Program-made: the position numbers and the translations under genes | Assembly (NCBI GenBank): GCA_903838095.1 | Contig: CAILXE010000479.1 | Span: forward strand, 1 to 8,711 | From: an uncultured Chlorobiaceae bacterium | GTDB taxonomy: Bacteria; Bacteroidota; Chlorobiia; Chlorobiales; Chlorobiaceae | DNA: 8,711 nt | Reading direction: 5' to 3' | Notes under the pieces: model-generated | Databases searched by the model: none | What the model was told of the DNA's origin: nothing | What the model saw: the letters and a program-made list of their open reading frames with translations, nothing else | In this document: piece after piece, positions 1 through 8,638 of the stretch | How positions within the stretch are numbered: the stretch's first letter is position 1 | How the letters are laid out: each line of letters starts with the position of its first letter

Positions 1-3000
1 CTGCCTCTTGTGCCCAACAAGGCAAAGGATTTCAAGAACTGGCTGATGGTATACTCATACTGGATGCAGCCGACAGCGGAGAATATTGCCAACATGTTCA
101 GGCTGATTCTTCGTGAATATTTTAATGAACCAGTCAATGTCGGGGCAATTGTTGATGTCCCGAATATGGGGCTGTATCATCCTGACGCTCCGGCATATTT
201 TACCGATGTCAAGAGCTATAAAAACTGGATGAAAAAACGCGGAATCAACATGGACAAGGGCCAGAAAATCGGGCTTTTGTTTTTCCGAAAACATCTGTTG
301 CAGGAAAAAACCTATATCGACAATACCATTCGTGTGCTGGAAAAGCAGGGAATTCATATTTTTCCCTCTTTTGTGATGGGGGTGGAAGGTCATGTTCTGG
401 TTCGTGACTGGCTGGCAAAGGAGAGTATTGATCTTCTGCTCAATATGATGGGTTTTGGTCTTGTGGGGGGCCCCGCTGGATCGACCAAGCCCGGAACTGC
501 GGCTGAAGCTCGTCATGAAATCATGACCAAGCTGGATGTGCCGTATATTGTTGCCCAGCCTCTATTGACTCAGGGATTCGAGTCCTGGAACGAGCTTGGC
601 GTCTCTCCAATGCAGATTACCTTCACCTACGCCATTCCGGAAATGGATGGCGCTATCTGTCCGGTTATTCTTGGCGCACTGCAGGATGGCAAGATTGAGA
701 CGGTGCCTGAGCGTCTTGACCGCCTGGCTCTTCTGGTGAAGCAGTGGCTCCGTCTGCGAGCAACAGCTAACCGCGACAAGAAAGTTGCCTTTATTGTCTA
801 CGATTATCCTCCCGGACTTGGCAAAAAGGCGAGCGCTGCGCTGCTTGATGTTCCAGGCACTCTTTTTGCAGCCCTTCAGCGGCTGAAAAAAGAGGGATAT
901 AATGTCGGTCAATTGCCTGATTCTCCCGAAGCTCTCTTTAAGGTGCTCGACCATGCAACAGATCATCAGCTCATGCAGAATAAACCTGACGCGTTGAAGA
1001 TCAGTTATGATGAGTTCAGGGGAATGACAGCGGCAAGGGAGCGTGAACGTATTGAGGATCGGTGGGGACAGTTTCCGGGTGAAATTGTTCCAATCGGTGA
1101 TCATGAGCATTTTATCGGTGGAATACGGTTTGGCAATATTTTTATTGGTGTTCAGCCGAGGATTGGTGTGCAGGGTGATCCGATGCGGTTGTTGTTCGAC
1201 AAGTCAAATACACCGCACCACCAGTATATCGCATTTTATCGCTGGATAAGTCGCGAGTTTCAGGCGCACGCCATGGTGCATGTGGGTATGCATGGCTCTG
1301 TTGAGTGGATGCCGGGACTTCAGACAGGTCTCACGGGTGACTGCTGGCCGGACGCTCTTCTTGGCGAGGTGCCTCATATCTATATTTATCCGGTGAATAA
1401 CCCCAGTGAGTCTTCGATCGCAAAGCGTCGTGGTCTTGCTACCATGGTTTCTCATGTCGTGCCTCCGCTGTCGCGGGCCGGTCTCTACAAGGAGCTGCCG
1501 GCATTGAAAGAGTTGCTGGTCGATTTCCGGGAGAGAAATTTTTCATCATCATCTTCGGGTGATGCTCAGGGAGATGGGTCGGGCTTTGAAGAGGCTATTA
1601 TGCAGAAGGCTGAATTGCTCAATTTGACTGATGATTGCCCCCGTCGGGAAAACGAAGGATTTGGGGAATATGTCAGCAGGCTTTACATGTATGTCAGTGA
1701 GCTTGAAAACCGTCTTATTTCCAATTCCCTTCATGTGTTTGGTGATGCAAGTCCTTTGGCCTCGCAGATTGTCACTATTACTGAGACGCTTAAAAACAGG
1801 GCGGAAGATACCAAAACACTTCCATCCCTTCTTCTGACTCAGTCGGGAAAAAATGGTCATTTCAGGAGTTATGAGGAGCTGGCCAGTCGTTCAAGAAAAG
1901 GTGAAGAGGATGCTATTCAACTTCGTGAATGGGTTGATACGGCGTGTCGTGAGTTTATCCAGCAGGTGCTGTTTGAAAGTATAAATGCGGCGACCGCCTT
2001 TTCATCTATAACCGAAGGCGCCCGGCTTCCGTCTGAATATATCCCCTTTGTCGATCAACTGATCAGGGAGGGTTTCCAGCTTCTCACTGCGCTTCGTGAC
2101 AATACTGGTGAGATGGATGCTCTTCTGAAGGTGCTTGACGGGCGTTATATCTCTTCAGGGCCGGGTGGTGATCTGGTGCGTGATGGCATCAATGTCCTTC
2201 CTTCGGGTCGCAATATCCACTCCATTGATCCGTGGAGAATTCCGTCGGTACTGGCATTCAAGCGCGGTTCGCTGATTGCGGACAGCATTGTTAAAAAGCA
2301 TCTTGAAGAAAATGATGGCCAGTATCCCGAAACGATTGCCCAGGTGCTCTGGGGCCTCGATACTATTAAAACCAAGGGAGAGGCGGTTGCAGTTGTCATC
2401 AGGCTGCTCGGAGGCGAGCCGTCCTATGATGCTTTTGGAAAAATCAGCCATTACAGTCTGGTGCCGCTTGAAAAGCTTGGGCGTCCCCGCATTGATGTGC
2501 TGATGCAGCTCAGCCCGATTTTCCGGGATGCTTTTGGTCTTCTGATGGATCAGCTTGACCGGCTTGTCAAGGAGGCGGCAGGGGCTGATGAACCGGCAGA
2601 GATGAACTATATCAAAAAACATGTTGATGAAGCTCTTGCCTCCGGCATGGAGTTTGAGAGTGCGACTGCCCGCCAGTTTACCCAGGCCCCGGGCGCTTAT
2701 GGTACCTATGTTGATGATATGATTGAGGATTCGGCATGGGATTCGGAAAACGATCTTGATGATCTCTTTATCCGGAGAAACAGCAGCGCTTACGGCGGTG
2801 GGCGCAAAGGGGAAAATGAGTCTGCTATTCTTCAGAAAATGCTTGGTTCTGTTGACCGGGTTGTTCACCAGGTCGATTCTACAGAGTTTGGTATTTCGGA
2901 TATCGATCACTATTTCTCGTCGTCAGGGTCGCTGCAGCTTGCAGCGCGCCGCAGGAACACGAAGGGAGGTGATATCAAACTGAACTATGTTGAATCCTTT

Positions 3001-3399
3001 ACCTCTGACATCAAGGTTGACGATGCTGAAAAATCGTTGCGTATTGAGTATCGTTCCAAGCTGCTCAATCCAAAATGGTTTGAGGGCATGCTCAAGCATG
3101 GTCACAGTGGCGCAGGTGAAATCAGCAACCGTGTCACCTATATGCTTGGCTGGGATGCTGTGACCAAGAGCGTTGATGACTGGGTCTACAAAAAAACTGC
3201 CGAAACCTATGCGCTTGATCCTGAAATGAGGGAGAGGCTTGCGACCGTCAATCCGCAGGCAATCAAGAACATTGTTGGTCGTATGCTCGAAGCGCACGGC
3301 CGTGGTATGTGGAAAGCCGATCAGAGTATGATTGATGAATTACAGGAAATCTATGCCGACCTTGAAGATCGTCTGGAAGGTATGAATGATGATGAATAG
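1..3399 (+). CDS. bchH: Magnesium chelatase large subunit (BchH/BchS/BchT, CobN family), 5'-truncated by window edge
   Basis: This is the porphyrin-binding H subunit of Mg-protoporphyrin IX chelatase. With BchI and BchD it inserts Mg2+ into protoporphyrin IX using ATP, the committed cytoplasmic step of bacteriochlorophyll synthesis. The frame is open from base 1, and the GTG at 10 lies inside it, so the true start is outside the window. 1132 codons are visible; family members are usually about 1200-1300 residues, so roughly the first 100-150 are missing. The CobN/BchH signature HVGMHGSVEWMPG is at 1279-1317. The C-terminal motif KHGHSGAGE at 3094-3120 leads into a conserved NRVTYMLGWDA stretch. 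A low-complexity Ser/Gly-rich insert lies near 1540-1585, and an acidic then Gly-rich linker near 2720-2820 precedes the C-terminal domain. It ends with TAG and is followed 7 bases later by a terminator, so it is the last gene of its transcript. Green sulfur bacteria carry three paralogues (bchH, bchS, bchT). I cannot tell which this is; a last-in-operon position would suit bchT, which I recall ends a bchI-bchD-bchT cluster. Confidence 0.95.
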   Translation: MPLVPNKAKDFKNWLMVYSYWMQPTAENIANMFRLILREYFNEPVNVGAIVDVPNMGLYHPDAPAYFTDVKSYKNWMKKRGINMDKGQKIGLLFFRKHLLQEKTYIDNTIRVLEKQGIHIFPSFVMGVEGHVLVRDWLAKESIDLLLNMMGFGLVGGPAGSTKPGTAAEARHEIMTKLDVPYIVAQPLLTQGFESWNELGVSPMQITFTYAIPEMDGAICPVILGALQDGKIETVPERLDRLALLVKQWLRLRATANRDKKVAFIVYDYPPGLGKKASAALLDVPGTLFAALQRLKKEGYNVGQLPDSPEALFKVLDHATDHQLMQNKPDALKISYDEFRGMTAARERERIEDRWGQFPGEIVPIGDHEHFIGGIRFGNIFIGVQPRIGVQGDPMRLLFDKSNTPHHQYIAFYRWISREFQAHAMVHVGMHGSVEWMPGLQTGLTGDCWPDALLGEVPHIYIYPVNNPSESSIAKRRGLATMVSHVVPPLSRAGLYKELPALKELLVDFRERNFSSSSSGDAQGDGSGFEEAIMQKAELLNLTDDCPRRENEGFGEYVSRLYMYVSELENRLISNSLHVFGDASPLASQIVTITETLKNRAEDTKTLPSLLLTQSGKNGHFRSYEELASRSRKGEEDAIQLREWVDTACREFIQQVLFESINAATAFSSITEGARLPSEYIPFVDQLIREGFQLLTALRDNTGEMDALLKVLDGRYISSGPGGDLVRDGINVLPSGRNIHSIDPWRIPSVLAFKRGSLIADSIVKKHLEENDGQYPETIAQVLWGLDTIKTKGEAVAVVIRLLGGEPSYDAFGKISHYSLVPLEKLGRPRIDVLMQLSPIFRDAFGLLMDQLDRLVKEAAGADEPAEMNYIKKHVDEALASGMEFESATARQFTQAPGAYGTYVDDMIEDSAWDSENDLDDLFIRRNSSAYGGGRKGENESAILQKMLGSVDRVVHQVDSTEFGISDIDHYFSSSGSLQLAARRRNTKGGDIKLNYVESFTSDIKVDDAEKSLRIEYRSKLLNPKWFEGMLKHGHSGAGEISNRVTYMLGWDAVTKSVDDWVYKKTAETYALDPEMRERLATVNPQAIKNIVGRMLEAHGRGMWKADQSMIDELQEIYADLEDRLEGMNDDE

Positions 3400-3406
3400 C
3401 CCGCGT

Positions 3407-3444
3407 GGCGTGACTTGCGGTGCCTGCAAGTCACGCCGCTTTTT
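3407..3444 (+). terminator. Rho-independent terminator after the Mg-chelatase gene
   Basis: A perfect 12-bp stem (GGCGTGACTTGC at 3407-3418 with GCAAGTCACGCC at 3426-3437) encloses a 7-base loop and is followed by five T at 3440-3444. It lies 7 bases past the chelatase stop codon. On the opposite strand no T run follows the stem, so as a canonical terminator it serves the plus strand; the convergent regulator gene ends 27 bases further on. Confidence 0.92.
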
Positions 3445-3470
3445 CTGTGAGAGGTTTTGTCGCTGTTTGT

Positions 3471-4217
3471 TTATGTGATGATAATGGGCGATGAAAAGCA
3501 ATATCCGGTGCCATGTGCCGTTTTAATAGGAATCTTGCCGTTGAATTCTCCCTTTTTATGGCGTAAACGATGAATTAACGCATCCAGAGAGCTGTTGCCG
3601 AATTCATCATTTTCATACTCAAGGATATTCAGAAGTTCTTGACGCCCAATGACCTCATTGGGATTTGATGCCAGACTTTCAAGTAAATTAAACTCTTTTG
3701 AAGTCAGTTTTATCTCTTCCTCCATGGGCGTGCAGAGTGTCCAATTACTGCGAGAAAGAGTCCATTGTGCCAAGACTGGTTTTGTGGTGAGAGGTGCCTG
3801 CTTTCTTTTTTTTGCTGTGTTCGGATCCTGGAGTGTTTGCAATTGGGTATCAAGGCGACCTAAAAGACTGTAGAGAGAGGCTGACAATTCGGCAAAGTCA
3901 ATCGGTTTGACCAAATAGACGTCCGCGCCAGCCTGGTAAGCGGCAACTTTGCTTTCCAGTGAGGATTGGGCAGTCAGCATGATAATTCGCATGTCAGTAT
4001 TTTTTCGAACGTAATCAGCTAACACGATGCCGTTCTGATCTGGCAGGCCAATATCAAGGATCACCAGTTGATATTGTTGTAACGAGATGCTGTAATAGAA
4101 CTCTAAAGCTGATTTTACTCCTGTAACTTCAAAGCCTGACAGGGAAAGATATTCCATCATACTGTCAAGGAAGTCATTATCGTCTTCAACAATGATTATT
4201 TGTTTGCTGCTGGCCAT
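3471..4217 (-). CDS. OmpR/PhoB-family response regulator, orphan
   Basis: A 248-residue two-component response regulator with an N-terminal receiver domain (about residues 5-120) and a C-terminal winged-helix DNA-binding domain (about 150-245). Receiver landmarks are the acidic cluster E11/D12/D13, phospho-acceptor D55 in LVILDIGLPD, T82 and K104 in YLVKP. The output domain shows the usual LTSKEFNLLE and DALIHRLRHK segments and ends in AHGTGYCF, typical of the wing. The linker (about 125-150) is basic and Gln/Lys/Thr-rich. It should bind DNA as a phosphorylation-dependent transcription factor; its targets cannot be read from the window. The frame can be extended 15 codons upstream to a TTG at 4262, but the ATG at 4217 places the receiver's first strand where the family expects it. 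No strong Shine-Dalgarno is visible at either start. No intact histidine kinase is adjacent; a PAS-sensor remnant lies immediately upstream on the same strand. Confidence 0.93.
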   Translation of the reverse strand: MASSKQIIIVEDDNDFLDSMMEYLSLSGFEVTGVKSALEFYYSISLQQYQLVILDIGLPDQNGIVLADYVRKNTDMRIIMLTAQSSLESKVAAYQAGADVYLVKPIDFAELSASLYSLLGRLDTQLQTLQDPNTAKKRKQAPLTTKPVLAQWTLSRSNWTLCTPMEEEIKLTSKEFNLLESLASNPNEVIGRQELLNILEYENDEFGNSSLDALIHRLRHKKGEFNGKIPIKTAHGTGYCFSSPIIIT

Positions 4218-4302
4218 AGTAATAAACAGTGTTTTTGTCTTGTCTTGATGTAAATGATACAATAAATTTGGCTTCGTGACAACGTTCAGGTGGAGACGAC
4301 GT

Positions 4303-4676
4303 TAAATTGCTCATTCAACGCTCTTTCTTGACCAACGGCAGGCCCATGGTTTTTTGTTCCATGGCTCCAGTCGAGAGAGAGGCCATATTTCGTTTGACCA
4401 GAGATTTTCGTTGGTCTCCGGATTTCATTCCCAAATGCCTGAACGTGCAGTGTTCAGAGCATAACTGAATCTTTTCTTGTTTTCGATGAGCTCGGTCTCA
4501 ATACGTTAGCGTTCAGTGATATTTGTGCCTATTGCGATCACGCAAGGCCTGTCATCAATAATAACCCGTTTCGCATTGCCCGGAGAAGAGCCTTTTTGCT
4601 GTTCATGGCTGCGCTGTAGCCATATAAAAGCTGCAATCCACTCCAAGAAGAGATTATTGGTCTCTTCTTGTGAATT
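4303..4676 (-). pseudogene. Remnant of a PAS-domain sensor protein (probably a histidine kinase)
   Basis: Read on the minus strand in one frame, this stretch contains the unmistakable end of one PAS domain and start of the next. It reads EWIAA, then CVIAIGTNITER, a stop (TAA, 4506-4508), RIETELIENKKRFSYAL, SGIWE, a stop (TGA, 4425-4427, where Trp is usual), NPETNENLWSNEIWPL, a diverged segment, then SVE and another stop near 4308. The PAS-ITER-linker-PAS pattern is typical of multi-PAS sensor kinases. No kinase (HisKA/HATPase) part is visible and there is no start codon, so this is a short internal fragment. It is co-oriented with, and just upstream of, the response regulator, which suggests a former sensor-regulator pair. 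The fragment ends are approximate. Confidence 0.8.
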
Positions 4677-4824
4677 TTATTATCAAATAATAATAAGAAA
4701 TGAAAGGCAGTTTATCAGCTTGCTGGTATGATTTTCTTTGTTGTGTATACAGGCAAGGTGGACGTCTCAATAACCTTGATGCGCGATGCACTTGTGTTGT
4801 TGTTCCGCGCGTCGTGGCTGCTGC

Positions 4825-4947
4825 TCAGTCTGGCTTTTTTTTGCCCTGACCGATAAATTTGTTTAACAAGATGATCATAACGATTCCCCCTAAAAAAAAC
4901 GCAACAGGAGCAATAATGGTTGTGTAATGGACTACCGTATTGTACAT
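4825..4947 (-). CDS. Small single-span membrane protein, unknown function
   Basis: A 40-residue reading frame starts at ATG 4947 and ends at TGA 4825-4827. It has a short polar N-terminus (MYNTVVHYTT) and one long hydrophobic segment (about residues 11-28, IIAPVAFFLGGIVMIILL). A Lys-rich tail ending GQGKKKPD follows. This is the classic shape of a small bacterial membrane protein, and the positive tail predicts a cytoplasmic C-terminus. No convincing Shine-Dalgarno precedes the start, and I recognise no family. It may be co-transcribed with the 33-residue frame 39 bases upstream. A chance open frame remains possible because the region is AT-rich and hydrophobic codons are then frequent. Confidence 0.45.
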   Translation of the reverse strand: MYNTVVHYTTIIAPVAFFLGGIVMIILLNKFIGQGKKKPD

Positions 4948-4986
4948 AAGCAGCAAGCTCAGTTTAAATTTTTACAATTCAACGTC

Positions 4987-5088
4987 TCAGGAGATAATCA
5001 GCTTCTGAGATATGCTTTCAAGCCAGACCTCAAGCAAGCGGACATAACTTCCGGCCTGTTTTCCAAAAAAATCATCTATCTTATTCAT
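4987..5088 (-). CDS. Possible 33-residue small protein, unknown function
   Basis: This short frame runs from ATG 5088 to TGA 4987-4989. The product begins MNKIDDFFGKQAGSYVRLLE and continues with an amphipathic, helix-like segment (VWLESISQKLIIS). Residue use looks protein-like, but no strong ribosome-binding site is present and no family is recognised. It is followed in the same direction by the membrane-protein frame at 4825-4947. A TATAAT hexamer (minus strand, about 5114-5119) lies about 26-31 bases upstream of the start and could be a -10 element, but I see no matching -35. It could equally be the start of a truncated gene. Confidence 0.3.
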   Translation of the reverse strand: MNKIDDFFGKQAGSYVRLLEVWLESISQKLIIS

Positions 5089-5155
5089 TATTAATCATTT
5101 AATCTCGAATTCATTATACCCGTTCAGGGTTGGGACCATCACTATCCCGTTTTTT

Positions 5156-5383
5156 TCAGGAAATCTTGTTTCCCCACAAGCTGAAATGACATTCGCTTTC
5201 ATCGTTTTTTTTGTCGATTAAAGTATCAAGTATCATGTGAAGCTCATTTGTTGAGCAACTGAAACCTTTTGCCCAAATGATCTCCATGCGCTCAGCCATG
5301 GTGTCAGCGTTCAGCACTTTTTCACGAAATTGTTTGTCTGACTGAATACGTTCAAGAAGTGCCTTTGTTTCTGCTGTTGTCAT
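5156..5383 (-). CDS. Nif11-domain small protein (Nif11-like leader peptide family)
   Basis: A 75-residue product starting at ATG 5383. Residues 4-52 match the Nif11 pattern: an N-terminal helix with KALLERIQSDKQFREKV, a middle segment NADTMAERMEIIWAKGF, and a helix start after CSTNEL. Nif11 domains occur as single small proteins in nitrogen-fixing and photosynthetic bacteria and as leader sequences of ribosomally made, modified peptides. Here the domain is followed by a short tail (residues 57-75, polar, with Cys65 and Trp70) and no Gly-Gly processing site. No modification enzyme or peptidase-transporter lies in the window, so a stand-alone role is as likely as a peptide precursor. The frame stays open upstream to a TTG at 5698, but that extension has no Met and no family resemblance. 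No clear Shine-Dalgarno precedes the ATG. Confidence 0.72.
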   Translation of the reverse strand: MTTAETKALLERIQSDKQFREKVLNADTMAERMEIIWAKGFSCSTNELHMILDTLIDKKNDESECHFSLWGNKIS

Positions 5384-6306
5384 TTTTTTATTGCTTAATC
5401 GTTGGACTTCTTCTTGTGTTATGGTAGAAAATCCACAGTGTACCTGATTAAACTCAGGAATAAAGAGGTTGTTGTCAGGCTTGTTGGCATTGAGTTCAGA
5501 ATATCCGGGACAGTTGGTTACGTTTGTGTTTGTAGCGTGTTTCAATTCACTTTCACAAGTTGCTTGTGTGGATATTGTTAACGACAAATGTGAGCTCAAT
5601 GGCTGCTCTTTCGATTCTTTTTTCAAACGACAGAATGGTATAATTACAGTATCTTTTTTTTGCAAGATCACATAACATTGCGGCCTCTTAAACCACAAAT
5701 AAACTGTAATGCTTAATAAGTTTTAGTAGGTAATTTATCGTTAATCTAAAAAATATTATATAATTTTTTGCTGGTAAATATTAAAATTTCTAACTTTCAA
5801 GTTAATGTTGATAACATCATGATTTTACTCATGGAGGTTGGAGGCAGAGTTGTTGTATAAGTCATTACTCGTTTATTTTATTTTTATAAATCAATTTAGC
5901 TTAGAATTTACTGTTTGAATTTTTCCGATCAGGAAGAGTTCTGTTATCATAATTTGTAATATTTGTGCGTTAAGTTTCATATTGGGCTTGCCATTTTTTT
6001 TGCGGTGAGAGAAATTATCCTCACCGGAATTGGCATGACAGCACTTTCATCACTCATCATCCCTTTTGCTAAAAATTCTTACTGAGGACGAATGGGATAC
6101 CTGATAAGCATTTTCTTGCTGAAAGTCTGGGGGTTCAAGATGATTTCGTTTTTGATCTGATGCCTTTTTACAATGACTGCACAGAAGCTTGTGAATGAAT
6201 GGGTGATGAATCGGGTAACTTTTTTAACCACTATACACCATTGATGATGATAAGAATTTTATGGCTGCAGGCTGTAAGGGGGGCATGGATTTCATACATA
6301 AGAAAA
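5384..6306. other. Long AT-rich region without a convincing intact gene
   Basis: About 920 bases lie between the Nif11 gene (-) and the first plus-strand small gene. Positions 5700-5990 are conspicuously AT-rich and hold only tiny frames. A stem-loop sits at 5989-6035. From 6073 to 6306 a plus-strand frame is open apart from one TGA and may be gene debris (see findings). Divergent promoters for the flanking genes would be expected here, but I cannot place them with confidence. Confidence 0.6.
5989..6035. repeat. Two-tier inverted repeat (stem-loop)
   Basis: A perfect 7-bp inner stem, CGGTGAG at 6003-6009 with CTCACCG at 6020-6026, closes a 10-base loop. It is flanked by a 5-bp outer pair, TGCCA at 5989-5993 with TGGCA at 6031-6035. 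A run of eight T (5994-6001) lies in the left internal bulge, upstream of the inner stem on the plus strand, so the element does not have the order of an intrinsic terminator on either strand. Its role is unknown. Confidence 0.5.
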
Positions 6307-6477
6307 ATGAATAACTGTATAGATTCAGAGAAAATAGAGAGCTACCTCAGTCAAAAGATTGATATGGGCATGACTCTCGAAGAGTTTGCTGAAATGGTTT
6401 TTATTGAGGGGTTTGTTGCTGGTGAAAAATATGCGAAAACATTAATGGTGGGTAATGGGGAACATCAGCTCAACTGA
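6307..6477 (+). CDS. Small acidic protein, unknown function
   Basis: A 56-residue product from ATG 6307 to TGA 6475-6477. The body SEKIESYLSQKIDMGMTLEE, followed by an FAEMVFIEGFVAGEKYA segment, looks like a real helical soluble protein, rich in Glu and Met. I do not recognise the family. The same frame extends back to an ATG at 6199, but residues encoded there look less protein-like and no ribosome-binding site precedes it. A weak AAGAAAA precedes the ATG at 6307. It lies 51 bases before the hydrophobic-peptide gene and may share its transcript. The start choice is uncertain. Confidence 0.45.
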   Translation: MNNCIDSEKIESYLSQKIDMGMTLEEFAEMVFIEGFVAGEKYAKTLMVGNGEHQLN

Positions 6478-6513
6478 ATAACAAGCAGAAGGTAACATTA
6501 ACGAACATTACGT

Positions 6514-6519
6514 GAGGAG
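6514..6519 (+). promoter_or_regulatory. Ribosome-binding site of the 81-residue hydrophobic peptide gene
   Basis: GAGGAG lies 9 bases before the ATG at 6529. It is the clearest Shine-Dalgarno among the small genes of this window and supports both the start codon and the reality of the gene. Confidence 0.75.
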
Positions 6520-6528
6520 AGTGCTGAT

Positions 6529-6774
6529 ATGGATTCTAATCCTGCAAATATGATGAAAACTGCCGTCGGAGTTGCTGGAGGTGCCGCGTTAATCGCTCCA
6601 GCCGCTCCGGTTGTTGCCCCTGTCGCTTTGCCTGTTCTTCATGGACTTGCCGGTATTGCCGTTGTGGGACTCGGTATTTTTGCCGTTGGTTCCCTTGTTG
6701 TTAAAGCCGCAGGTGCGCTTGGTGACATCAATAATCTGGTGAAACCAAAAGGGAGAGGAACGCCAAACCTTTGA
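6529..6774 (+). CDS. Small hydrophobic Gly/Ala/Val/Pro-rich protein, unknown function
   Basis: An 81-residue product. A short N-terminus (MDSNPANMMKTA) leads into a long hydrophobic stretch, about residues 11-64, that could form a membrane hairpin of two helices. It contains the proline-rich core APAAPVVAPVALPV and a second half with GLAGIAVVGLGIFAVGSLVV. The tail is basic and polar, ending VKPKGRGTPNL. Charged residues are nearly absent from the middle. A good Shine-Dalgarno (6514-6519) precedes the start. No cleavable signal peptide is evident. The composition resembles small membrane proteins and some hydrophobic bacteriocins, but I see no processing site or maturation gene, so no function is assigned. 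It probably forms a short transcript with the gene at 6307-6477 and faces guaB tail to tail. Confidence 0.7.
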   Translation: MDSNPANMMKTAVGVAGGAALIAPAAPVVAPVALPVLHGLAGIAVVGLGIFAVGSLVVKAAGALGDINNLVKPKGRGTPNL

Positions 6775-6864
6775 ATTCCTTTTTTGTCGATTTCTTCAAT
6801 GAGAACAACAAGTTGATACCCAGGTTGACGCATTGCATTTTAAGATTCCGGGAGCTTTTCTGCA

Positions 6865-6905
6865 TTCTGGAAGATGTGACACTTGCCTTGCCGCATCTTC
6901 CAGAA
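6865..6905. repeat. Perfect 12-bp inverted repeat between convergent genes
   Basis: TTCTGGAAGATG at 6865-6876 pairs exactly with CATCTTCCAGAA at 6894-6905 around a 17-base loop. It lies between the end of the hydrophobic-peptide gene and the end of guaB. No T run follows on either strand, so it is not a textbook terminator. It could still stop or stabilise the 3' ends of both convergent transcripts. Confidence 0.6.
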
Positions 6906-6923
6906 GAGTTACAGCTCTCTTTG

Positions 6924-8638
<1,715 letters not shown>

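Noticed and set aside
2155..2910. 251-codon minus-strand open frame inside the Mg-chelatase gene
   Set aside because: It lies entirely antisense to a strongly supported coding region and its product shows no recognisable domain; it is a mirror of the codon bias of the real gene.
4344..4365. CCATGG repeated twice around a T-rich loop
   Set aside because: It falls within the PAS remnant and is explained by two Pro-Trp codon pairs; the stem is only 6 bp.
4516..4731. 71-codon plus-strand frame
   Set aside because: It begins with GTG, has no ribosome-binding site, and is largely antisense to the PAS remnant, whose minus-strand translation is clearly meaningful.
5384..5698. 105-codon N-terminal extension of the Nif11 protein
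   Set aside because: It would need a TTG start, contains no internal Met, and its residues look non-coding; the ATG at 5383 starts right at the Nif11 domain.
5700..5990. Very short minus-strand frames of about 20-30 codons
   Set aside because: No ribosome-binding sites, extremely AT-rich, and nothing recognisable; chance frames are expected here.
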